Shown here: piece after piece, positions 1 to 8,600 of the stretch
Layout of the letters: each line of letters starts with the position of its first letter
Numbering within the stretch: position 1 is the first letter of the stretch
Source: Gammaproteobacteria bacterium
Lineage (GTDB): Bacteria > Pseudomonadota > Gammaproteobacteria > UBA6429 > Thiohalophilaceae
Reading direction: 5' to 3'
Length of the DNA: 19,984 nt
NCBI GenBank assembly: GCA_030593785.1
Contig: JAUVGM010000005.1
Coordinates: forward strand, 1-19,984
Program-made: the position numbers and the translations under genes
Notes under the pieces: model-generated
What the model saw: only the letters and a program-made list of their open reading frames with translations
Told to the model about the DNA's origin: nothing
Database searches by the model: none

Positions 1-1
1 A

Positions 2-189
2 CATACTGATGAACTAACATTCTTTGCAGACCAGCAGTATTTATCAAAATGCTGTCATATTTTTTTGATGAAATAGCGGCCGATGAAAACATATATGAAA
101 CAATAAGCAGAAGTAAAAAACTTGATAATAGAACAGCAAAACGTAAATTAAGATCACGTTTAAGGTTTTTAGTACTCGTATTTGACTGA
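2..189 (+). other. Unidentified plus-strand reading frames at left edge, possibly one frameshifted gene end
   Basis: Two plus-strand frames overlap here. One is open from the window edge (from base 2) to a TAG at 74-76. The other runs from ATG at 49-51 to TGA at 187-189 (46 residues, very basic near residues 23-38, with RSKK and KRKLRSRLR). Joining them with a -1 shift at the AAAA run (46-49) gives one continuous hydrophilic tail that looks protein-like. This could be the C-terminus of a gene entering from the left with a frameshift, two translationally coupled genes overlapping by 28 bp, or chance. No Shine-Dalgarno sequence precedes the ATG at 49. The frame would converge on the PhnD-like gene, leaving 10 bp between stop codons. 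I recognise no family. Confidence 0.2.
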
Positions 190-199
190 AAAAATCGCA

Positions 200-1162
200 T
201 TAACGAATTACCCTATATCCAGCATCATGTGCTTTTTTATTCATTCTACGAATACCATCATAGTTACTATCATCTACAATAATAAATCTATCAACCAATG
301 CTTTTTCAAGAATAATCTTACCTTCTGCATCATTTTTCATCCCAATTAATACATCACGTATTTTTTTTCTCAGGGTTAAGGGTGTTTTCGTTGACACAAC
401 AATAGGGGGAATTCCAGCTGGACCGAGTATTTTAATTACTTTTGTCTGATTAGCAAACTCAGGATTGTTTAACATATCATAATCATATACCAGGGAGTCC
501 ACAGCGCTAACATCCGCCTTTCCCGATGCCACCAGGCGTATAGATTCTTCATGCGATCCGGAGCGAGTGACTTTACTAAAGAAACCTGTTGTTTCACCTA
601 TATCAACAAGATGAGCTCTTGGCATGTTATATCCAGAATTTGAAATCTCATCTGTAAAAACGAAATGACTACGTTTTAAATCACGAAAGTTATTAAATTT
701 ACTGTCTTTGCGTACAATAATATAAGAATAATATATAGGTTTATCCTTATATTTTGGATTCTTCATAACTGGAGCAAGCAAAAGTTCAACGCTTGGTTGT
801 GGAATATCTTTCTTCATCGTATAAGGAAGACCACAAATAAAACCAACATCAACCATCCCCATATCAAGCATTGTATTAATAGTCTCATAGGAAAAACCAG
901 AAACAAATTCGACCTTATGTCCTAATTTATTTCCTAAATAAAGAAAAATATCATTGTAAACATCTAAACCAGCATCCGATACAAAAGCGGCTGACATGAC
1001 TATACGTATCGGATTTTCTACCTTTGCTTTATTTTCTGTTGCTAACAGCAGTGATGAATAAAACAATAAAGAAGAAAAAAATAATAGCGCAAGGTGTTTC
1101 TGGATTATTCGAACCAGATTAATATTTAACATGATATTTTTATTCATATAGAACCCAATCAT
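200..1162 (-). CDS. PhnD-like periplasmic substrate-binding protein (orphan, kinase-linked)
   Basis: A 320-residue protein of the phosphate/phosphite/phosphonate ABC-type binding-protein family (PhnD-like, type II periplasmic fold). A hydrophobic signal segment lies at about residues 21-41 with a likely cleavage near LLLA-TEN. The family pattern is visible: the N-terminal beta strand IRIVMSAAF at 52-60, a DVGFICGLPY-type stretch at 105-114, the SNSGY ligand-loop motif at 174-178, GSH at 202-204, and the ADVSAVDSL hinge stretch at 216-224. It starts 9 bp after the stop of the hybrid kinase at 1172-4789, so it is the last gene of that operon. No permease or ATPase gene is nearby, which argues for a sensing rather than a transport role (inference). 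The start is uncertain: ATGs at 1162, 1147 and 1132 are all possible, none has a strong ribosome binding site, and all keep the signal peptide. The true ligand cannot be read from the sequence. Confidence 0.85.
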   Translation of the reverse strand: MIGFYMNKNIMLNINLVRIIQKHLALLFFSSLLFYSSLLLATENKAKVENPIRIVMSAAFVSDAGLDVYNDIFLYLGNKLGHKVEFVSGFSYETINTMLDMGMVDVGFICGLPYTMKKDIPQPSVELLLAPVMKNPKYKDKPIYYSYIIVRKDSKFNNFRDLKRSHFVFTDEISNSGYNMPRAHLVDIGETTGFFSKVTRSGSHEESIRLVASGKADVSAVDSLVYDYDMLNNPEFANQTKVIKILGPAGIPPIVVSTKTPLTLRKKIRDVLIGMKNDAEGKIILEKALVDRFIIVDDSNYDGIRRMNKKAHDAGYRVIR

Positions 1163-1171
1163 TACAAATAT

Positions 1172-4100
1172 TTAATATTGTTTTTCCGAAAGCTTGCTTT
1201 CAACAGTTTCCAATAGTTCTTTCACATTTACAGGTTTAGTTATATATCCATTAAACCCGGCTTCTTCACCTTTTTTAAGATCTTTTGGCATTGCATTTGC
1301 ACTTATAGCAATAACAGGAATATCTTTTGAAACATCTTTACTCCTTAAGTGCTTAAGAACTTCATAACCATCCATTCCTGGTAAATTAATATCAAGTAAT
1401 ATTAAGTCTGGTAAATGTTCCATTGCTAACTCCAAACCTAGTAAAGGTTCCGGTGCACTCCACATATGAAGGTTTGGTATGGATTGTAAAATTTGTTCTA
1501 CTAGGCGTAAGTTTGCAGGGTTATCTTCTATATACAGAACTGATTTCTCATGTTCTAGTTTGCTCATTTCATTCTCCATTGAACTCAATATATCCGATGA
1601 GTTATTTTCATTAATCTGTATATCCTGCCTTAAAGGTAATTCAACCCAAAATGTACTACCTGCACCTACTTCACTTTCTACACCAATACGTCCACCCATG
1701 AGTTCAACTATTTTTTTAGTTATAACAAGGCCTATTCCTGTTCCTTCAATTTCTGTCTGTTCAAGTCCCAGTCGATTAAATGCTTTAAATAAATGCTGTT
1801 GCTGCTCTTTGTCTAAACCATTTCCTGTATCGGTGACGCTAAAACGAAAGAAATTGTCACTTATATTCTCACAAGCAAGCGTTATTTTTCCTCGCTCGTT
1901 GTTATACTTAACGGCATTACTCAATAAATTTAATACTATTTGTTTAAAGCGTGTTTCATCTAACCATGCTGAATCTTTTTGTTTTGAAAGTTCTTCTAAA
2001 CTAATTTTGTTACCATCTTTAACTAGCTGAATTTCAATGCCTCGTTTTTGAGCTAATGGTAAAATCAACTGCAGCGATTCATTAATAACTTTAGCTAAAA
2101 TAACTTTATTAATAGAAAGTTCGATATGTCCAGATTCTATTTTTGACAGATCTAACACTTCATTTATCAAACTCATGAGATGTTTACCCGCTATCATTAT
2201 TTCGTCTACATTCTTACCCTGAGTGTCGGTTAAAGGCTGCGCTTTTGTCATTTTTAAGAGTTGGCTAAATCCCATAATGGCATTCATGGGTGTACGTAAT
2301 TCATGACTCATACTTGAAAGGAATTGTGATTTTGCGAGATTGGCATGTTCAGCTTCTTCTTTTGCTCCCATCAATGCCTGCTGATTCTGCTCTCGCTCTA
2401 CGGCAATGGCAGCGAATTGAGCAAGTTCAACCATTAAGCTTAGATCTGAACCAGATGTATCTTTAGGTTGTGGAAAATAGATTGCAAAAGTTCCCAAGAT
2501 AACATTGGATGAAGATAAAAAGGGTTCTGACCAGCATGCTTTCAATCCCGCTTTTTCCGTGATCTCACGAAATTTAGTCCAATTAGGATGAGTATCAATG
2601 TCATTGGCAATTACACACATGCCACTAAAAGCAGCCTCACCGCATGAACCAACTCCCATTCCTATTTCAAGACCTTTAATTGCTTCGTTGTAAAAATCTG
2701 GCAAGCTCGGAGCAATACAATGATCTAAATTTTTTCCTGATTCACCTAATAATAATATTGAACATTTAGATTGAGGTAACATCATTTCGGCATGTAATAT
2801 AACTTGTTGCAAAATTTCTTCGAGAGGTTTCCCTTTCACTATCATTTCAAGGATATTATTATTGCCCTTCTGCCTAATATCAGCTTCTTTTAGTGCAGTA
2901 ATATCCTGCACTACACCCAACATGTGTTGTGGTTCACCAACTCTATTACGAACAACATCACCACTTTCATGAAGCCAATGTATGCTGCCATCAGGCCAAA
3001 CAACACGGTGCTCAATATCGTAGACATCACCTTTTTCTACACAGTTCGCTATCGCCTCAGTCAGCATTTTTCTATCTTCAGGGTGTATTCCTGCTAAGAA
3101 ATTGTCATAGGATGTTTCGGTAATTTCCTTTTCATAACCAAAAAGCGGCCAAATACGATCAGACCAAAATAAATTACCTGTTTTTATATCCCAGTCCCAG
3201 GTACCAATATTTGCAAACTCCTGACTCCGTTTTAGTCGCTGTTCACTTACTCTTATATCCGTGACGTCTGTACGAATAGAAACGTACTTATAGGGCTTAC
3301 CTTTTTCGTCAATAAAGGGGACGATGGTAGACTCTACCCAGTACTCACTACCATCTTTGGCTAAATTACATATAACATCATGCCATATATTGCCACTGGA
3401 AATTGTATTCCATAGTTCTTTATAAAATGATTCATCATGATGATGAATTGATTTTAACATTCTATGATTATTACCGAGTAACTCTTCACGAGAATAGCCG
3501 CTTATTTCACACAACTTGTCATTCACATGAATAATACGACCTGCAACATCAGTTGAACTGACGATGGCATGTTCATCTAATGCAACAAGTTGATATTTAT
3601 TTTCTTGTAATGAGTTTTTTAAATCTCGATTAAGCTTTACATTTTTACGAGCTCGTTTAACAGTAGCACACATTGTTGCAACAAGTTTATTCGCGTTAAC
3701 AGGCTTTACCAGGAAATCATCAGCACCTAACGACATCGCTTCTAATTGATTATTAATATCCTGTTCAGCTGATAAAAAGACGATGGGGATTAATTCCCAA
3801 CGATCATCCTGCCTAATCATATGTACCAATTCTGCACCTGAACAATCTGGCATATACATATCTACTGCAATAACATCTGGCTGAAAAGACTCTATAAGAT
3901 CAAAAGCTTTAAGTGGATTTGAAACTGCTTTTACTATTAAATCAGGTTCAGACAATATAGATGCATAACATTCCAGCAAGGGAACATCATTATCAATAAT
4001 TAAAACTCGATATGGTAAGTGCTCTACCTGTGAAACCAGACCTTTTATGGTATGAACAATTTTATTCATTGTTACAGGCTTGCAAAAATAACGATCTGCA

Positions 4101-4789
4101 TTTGCTCGTGCAGCAATGAGTCTTGAGTCTGCTTCACTTGAACTTGAAATATAAATAATTGGCGCACATGGCTTAATATTGTTTTTTAAAGTAGCAACAA
4201 TATTAATTCCTGCAATATCATTATCAACAAAACCCTCATCTACAATAATAACTGCAGGGCTTTCTACTTCACATGCCGCTTCTATCACACTTATTTTATG
4301 AAAGTGCTTAACATCACAATAATTTTTATCCAGATTAACCATTAACTCTGTTGCAAACAATTCATCGTCCAACAAAGTGTATACAAGATTATTTCCAATA
4401 TTCTTCTTTGGCTTTTTTAATTTTATTACAGGCGTGCCAGAACATGCCCATTTTTCTGATACTATCTTTAGTTTTTCAAACCATCCATTCAGTTTTTCTT
4501 TATTTTCATCAAGAAAAGGGGCTGGATAATTTTCACTTAATAAAGATTTGAATTCTAAATCTAATTTTCGAGCTATAAAACTGACTTCCTCTGCTCCATA
4601 AGTACCACCTGCATCTGCCAGGCGTAAAAGGTCATGCTGTAGTTGTTTTAAAATATCTTTATTATAATTTTTAGTTACTGAACCCCAAAGATCTTCAATC
4701 AATGAAATTCTGGTCATTAGCTCTTCTTTAAACTCGGCTTGCAAAATGCCAAATTTATTTTCAAAACCTGATTCTTTTAATAAATCCAC
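1172..4789 (-). CDS. Soluble hybrid sensor histidine kinase: degenerate Hpt, REC-REC-PAS-PAS-GAF-HisKA-HATPase-REC
   Basis: A 1205-residue kinase without membrane segments. Domains in order: Hpt-like (about 10-115), receiver 1 (134-250, D184, K237), receiver 2 (260-378, D310, K362), PAS 1 (398-513), PAS 2 (518-633), GAF (642-798, with the GSCG and ACWSEPFLSS stretches of kinase GAF domains), HisKA (820-887, phospho-acceptor H829 in SHELRTP), HATPase (942-1055, N box N954/N958, G1 box DTGNG 987-991, G2 box GTGIG 1016-1020) and receiver 3 (1082-1198, D1133, K1185). The Hpt-like domain has Leu55 where the paralogue at 5685-9575 has its acceptor His56, and Asp59 in place of the conserved Gly, so it probably cannot carry phosphate. 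Translation starts at GTG (4787-4789) with an AGGGTG-type ribosome binding site just upstream. It lies 41 bp after the HTH-receiver gene and 9 bp before the PhnD-like gene. It is a diverged duplicate of the 1296-residue kinase, with GAF in place of PAS 3 and PAS 4. Confidence 0.93.
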   Translation of the reverse strand: MDLLKESGFENKFGILQAEFKEELMTRISLIEDLWGSVTKNYNKDILKQLQHDLLRLADAGGTYGAEEVSFIARKLDLEFKSLLSENYPAPFLDENKEKLNGWFEKLKIVSEKWACSGTPVIKLKKPKKNIGNNLVYTLLDDELFATELMVNLDKNYCDVKHFHKISVIEAACEVESPAVIIVDEGFVDNDIAGINIVATLKNNIKPCAPIIYISSSSEADSRLIAARANADRYFCKPVTMNKIVHTIKGLVSQVEHLPYRVLIIDNDVPLLECYASILSEPDLIVKAVSNPLKAFDLIESFQPDVIAVDMYMPDCSGAELVHMIRQDDRWELIPIVFLSAEQDINNQLEAMSLGADDFLVKPVNANKLVATMCATVKRARKNVKLNRDLKNSLQENKYQLVALDEHAIVSSTDVAGRIIHVNDKLCEISGYSREELLGNNHRMLKSIHHHDESFYKELWNTISSGNIWHDVICNLAKDGSEYWVESTIVPFIDEKGKPYKYVSIRTDVTDIRVSEQRLKRSQEFANIGTWDWDIKTGNLFWSDRIWPLFGYEKEITETSYDNFLAGIHPEDRKMLTEAIANCVEKGDVYDIEHRVVWPDGSIHWLHESGDVVRNRVGEPQHMLGVVQDITALKEADIRQKGNNNILEMIVKGKPLEEILQQVILHAEMMLPQSKCSILLLGESGKNLDHCIAPSLPDFYNEAIKGLEIGMGVGSCGEAAFSGMCVIANDIDTHPNWTKFREITEKAGLKACWSEPFLSSSNVILGTFAIYFPQPKDTSGSDLSLMVELAQFAAIAVEREQNQQALMGAKEEAEHANLAKSQFLSSMSHELRTPMNAIMGFSQLLKMTKAQPLTDTQGKNVDEIMIAGKHLMSLINEVLDLSKIESGHIELSINKVILAKVINESLQLILPLAQKRGIEIQLVKDGNKISLEELSKQKDSAWLDETRFKQIVLNLLSNAVKYNNERGKITLACENISDNFFRFSVTDTGNGLDKEQQQHLFKAFNRLGLEQTEIEGTGIGLVITKKIVELMGGRIGVESEVGAGSTFWVELPLRQDIQINENNSSDILSSMENEMSKLEHEKSVLYIEDNPANLRLVEQILQSIPNLHMWSAPEPLLGLELAMEHLPDLILLDINLPGMDGYEVLKHLRSKDVSKDIPVIAISANAMPKDLKKGEEAGFNGYITKPVNVKELLETVESKLSEKQY

Positions 4790-4830
4790 AATTTACACCC
4801 TACAAATCATTGTTTTTTTAACACCTATCT

Positions 4831-5451
4831 TTAAACAACAGTTACATCTATCTGTTTTCGTACTACTGCTTCTAATTTATCAAATGGCAATGGCTTACTA
4901 AACACAATGACATCTTCAGGAAGTCCGCCGCGTATCCTGATTTCATCATCTGTTAAAGCACTCACCACAATAATCAAAGCATTTTTTAAATCAGAATTTT
5001 CTTTAATGGCTTTAATCATTTCAAAGCCATTCATATTTGGCATTAATAAATCTGTAATAATAATATCAGGTGATATCTTCCCCACTGCGAGCAATCCAGA
5101 ATATCCATCCTTATTAATATAAAAATTTGCATTTATATCCCAAAGAGAAAATTGCTGTTCATATATCTTCAGTTCTTGCTCATTATCTTCAACGACAACA
5201 ATGGACAACTTTTTATCCTGTGGATTTTCGTTCAAAACGATTTGCTGCTTATGCAACATCTTTTCTACTGAATATTTTTCAATTCGGCGATGTCCACCTA
5301 CTGTGGTCCAGGCTCGTAACAGGCCGTTATCAGTCCAGGACTGGATGGTGCTGACAGCAACATTTAGAAGTTTTGCCACTTCACGGGTCGAAAGGTAGTC
5401 TTTATCTTTTTTTTGCATAATAATTGCTTCATTATCAAAGTGCTCGGCCAT
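4831..5451 (-). CDS. DNA-binding response regulator: N-terminal MerR/excisionase-type HTH plus C-terminal receiver
   Basis: A 206-residue protein. Residues 19-68 form a MerR/BldC/excisionase-like helix-turn-helix: LSTREVAKLLNV, then STIQSW, then the typical wing GGHRRI at 52-57. Residues 82-200 form a receiver with acidic pocket E88/D89, phospho-acceptor D134 in ITDLLMPNMNG, S164 and K187. The order is the reverse of most response regulators, which carry the receiver first. It is the only DNA-binding protein in the signalling island, so it is the obvious output for the neighbouring kinases (inference). It is first in an operon with the kinase at 1172-4789 and the PhnD-like gene. The ATG at 5451 has only a weak ribosome binding site. 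An in-frame ATG at 5418 (Met12) sits just before the conserved HTH and has a GAAG upstream, so the real protein may be 195 residues. Target promoters are unknown. Confidence 0.88.
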   Translation of the reverse strand: MAEHFDNEAIIMQKKDKDYLSTREVAKLLNVAVSTIQSWTDNGLLRAWTTVGGHRRIEKYSVEKMLHKQQIVLNENPQDKKLSIVVVEDNEQELKIYEQQFSLWDINANFYINKDGYSGLLAVGKISPDIIITDLLMPNMNGFEMIKAIKENSDLKNALIIVVSALTDDEIRIRGGLPEDVIVFSKPLPFDKLEAVVRKQIDVTVV

Positions 5452-5496
5452 GGAAATAGAATGGCCGCTTCCCTATTGATATTCTTGCCTGGTAAT

Positions 5497-5532
5497 CAAT
5501 TTCATTATATTCATCAATATCGGCATATTATT
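5497..5532 (-). promoter_or_regulatory. Candidate promoter of the HTH-REC/kinase/PhnD operon
   Basis: Read on the minus strand, a perfect TATAAT lies at 5504-5509, about 53 bp before the ATG at 5451. No good -35 hexamer sits 16-18 bp upstream (AATAAT at 17 bp), so the promoter may be weak or need an activator. This is a sequence match only. Confidence 0.35.
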
Positions 5533-5664
5533 TTGACACTTTAGTAAATTAATCAGTATTAATACATAAGTGAAGGGAGGGAGTAAGAGAGATAGAATTA
5601 ACATTTGTTAACCATTGCTCATTTTAGAAATTTACATAAAAAACCATGCTGCGAGCATGGTTTT
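5533..5664 (+). ncRNA. Speculative plus-strand small RNA in the 5452-5684 gap
   Basis: A perfect TTGACA lies at 5533-5538, with TATTAA (4 of 6 matches to the -10 consensus) 18 bp further on at 5557-5562. A purine-rich tract follows at about 5570-5594 containing GGGAGGGAG, and the hairpin at 5640-5664 would close a transcript of about 95 nt. No start codon follows the purine tract at a sensible distance. The hairpin has only four T residues on this strand, and the TTGACA could be chance in AT-rich DNA. Confidence 0.13.
5638..5664 (-). terminator. Rho-independent terminator after the 1296-residue kinase gene
   Basis: An 11-bp perfect stem, AAAACCATGCT (5640-5650) and AGCATGGTTTT (5654-5664), with a 3-nt loop. 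On the minus strand it is followed by a run of six T (5638-5643 as A on the plus strand). It lies 21 bp beyond the stop codon of the gene at 5685-9575 and separates it from the next operon. Confidence 0.85.
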
Positions 5665-5684
5665 AAAGTGTAATGTTACGGGGA

Positions 5685-8600
5685 TTAGTCTGATTTGTTA
5701 CTTTTTTTTAAATTCTCATCAATAGCAATGAGAAAAGCACCAATATCAATAGGTTTGGTGATGTAATCATCAAATCCTGCTTCTATGCCTTTTTCAATAT
5801 CCTTTGGCATTGCATTTGCGCTAATAGCGACAACTGAGGTATCACGAGTGCCTTCATGTTGCCTTAAAATTTTCAGCACTTCATAGCCATCCATTCCTGG
5901 TAAGTTTATATCCAGCAAAATTAAATCAGGTTGGTGTTCTGCTGCAAGCTCAAGTCCTAATTTTGGTTCATGTGCACTCCACATATGAATATTTGGCAAA
6001 CGACCTAATAATTGGGTTACAAGTCGAAGATTTGCCGGGTTGTCTTCAATGTAAAGTACGGTGCGTGCTTCTTCGAGATCAATTTTAACTTCAGAAGGCA
6101 TGTCAACGTCATCATTATCAAATGTATCTGTGCCACAGGGTAATTCAAACCAGAAAGTACTTCCTGCATCAGTGTTACATTCAAACCCGATTCTTCCGCC
6201 CATTAACTCAACGATATTTTTTGTGATAACTAAGCCAATTCCGGTTCCTTCAATTTCAGTGTGCTCAGCACCTAATCGATTAAACGCAGTGAATAATTGT
6301 TCGGATTGTTCCTGAGATAAACCCTTCCCGGTATCCGAAATGCTTATACGTAAATTTTGATTTTCTGATTTACCACACGAAATCGTAATTTTTCCATTAT
6401 CAACATTATATTTTACGGCATTACTCAACAAATTAATGATCACTTGTTTCATGCGGGTATGATCAGCACGAACAATATTTTGATCTTTTGATAACTCACT
6501 TACACTAATCTCTGTGTCACCACGAAGTAATTTAATAGAAATCCCACGCTTTTCTGCCAACGGTAAAATGAGCTGCAATGATTCAGTAATCACACTTCCC
6601 GCTTGAACATCCTCTATTGATAAATCAATACGTCCTGCTTCTATTTTTGCAAGATCTAATACTTCATTTATCAATTCCAATAAATGATCGCTGGCTTTTA
6701 AAATTTCAGTAACATTTTCTTGTTGACTCGCAGTAAGAGGATTTTCAACTTCCATTCCTAATAACTGACCAAACCCCATTATCGCATTCATGGGTGTTCT
6801 TAATTCATGACTCATGCTGGAAAGGAATTCGGACTTGGCACGATTAGCTGTTTCAGCTTCTTCACGTGATTCAATTAATGCATGTTCATTTTCTTTTCGT
6901 TTTGTTATATCGCTGTGTATACCGATCATACGTACCGCATTATTTTCTGCATCACGGTCTACAACTGTACCCCGGCATAATATCCATTTATAACTATCGT
7001 CTTTGCATCGAAGTCGTAACTCTACTATATAATTAGGAATTTTTTGTTCGAGGTATTTCTGAAGAGTCTTCTGTACATTTGGTAAGTCATCCGGATGAAC
7101 ACTATTAACCCATGTATCCACATGATTCTCTAATTCATTTTCCACGTAACCTAACATTTCCATATACGTTTTTGAGAACTGCATAACATTAGTTTGCATA
7201 TCCCAATCCCAAACACCATCACCTGCACCTTCGACGGCGAATTCAAAACGCTCCTCGACTTCCCGTTGCTTAGCTTCGGCTGTCACCCGCTCGGTTATAT
7301 CCTGCACAGTACCTGACATTCTTAATAATTGACCATCAATATCAGTTTCTGCTTTTGCAAGCTCATGCACATAATTTATCGTGCCGTCTGGTAAGACTAT
7401 ACGATGCTCTACATCATGCAGACCCGTTTGTTCTGCACGTTTTTCACTTTCAAGTACTCTTTCCAGATCATCAGGATGAATTGCTGCATGAAAAGCCTTA
7501 ACGCTTGGTGCGAAACTACCCGGCTCATAACCAAAAAGTCGGTATATCTCATCAGACCAATTCAACTCCCCAGTGATTATGTCAGCTTGCCAGTTACCAA
7601 TACGTGCCAGAGTTTGAGCATCACGTAGTTGTAGTTCACTATCGATTAAAGCCAGTTCAGCGCGCTTGCGAGTATCAATATCCCGCACCACACCTAACAT
7701 ATGTAATGCTTCACCATTCTCACTCCGTATTACGTCACCACTTTCATGTACCCAATGCACACTGTGATCAGGCCATAGCACACGATGTTCAATATTATAG
7801 CTGTCGCCAGATTTAACGCATTTATCTACTGCCATCATTACCTTTTGCCGGTCTTCAGGGTGTACAGCGATAAGAAAATTATCATAGCTAGTTTTGGTTT
7901 CTGACTTTTTATAACCAAATAAAGGCCAGATTCGTTCAGACCAATACAAGTCCCCGGTTTTTATATTCCAATCCCAGGTACCAATATTGGCAAATGTTTG
8001 GCTACGCTCAAGACGTTCCTCACTTGCCCTAAGTCTCGTAATATCAGTCCGGGCAGATACATATTTATAAGGGATCCCCTTCTCATCAAGGAAAGGGACG
8101 ATAGTAGATTCTACCCAGTATTCATCACCATTTTTATTGAGATTGCATATCGTTCCATGCCATACAGAACCGCTTAAAATAGTGTTCCACATTTCCTCAA
8201 AAAAACTATCGGGTTGTCGGCCTGACTTAAGTAAGCGGTGATTCTGTCCTAATAATTCTTCTCGGCCATAACCACTAATTTCACAGAATTTATCATTAAC
8301 ACTCATTATTTTGCCAGAAACATCTGCTGTGCTTACGATATCATGCTGGTTAGATGTAATAAGTTGAAACTCACTTTCGCGCAATGCCAGTTCTAAATCT
8401 TTGTTAAGCCGGTTACTCCAACGCGATCTTTTAGCTTTTGCAGTAACCGCAGCCACCAAATGTTCGGGGCTCACTGGTTTAACCATAAAGTTTTCAGCGC
8501 CAAAATTTATTGCTTCAATTTGAGCCCCAAGATTCGATTCTGTTGATAAATACATAATAGGGGTCAATGCCCAGCTATCATCCTGACGAATAACCTGTGC

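Noticed and set aside
1479..2030. 183-codon open frame on the plus strand
   Set aside because: It lies wholly antisense to the HATPase/receiver region of the 1205-residue kinase, is rich in Ser/Leu/Cys as expected of a shadow frame, and shows no family motif or ribosome binding site.
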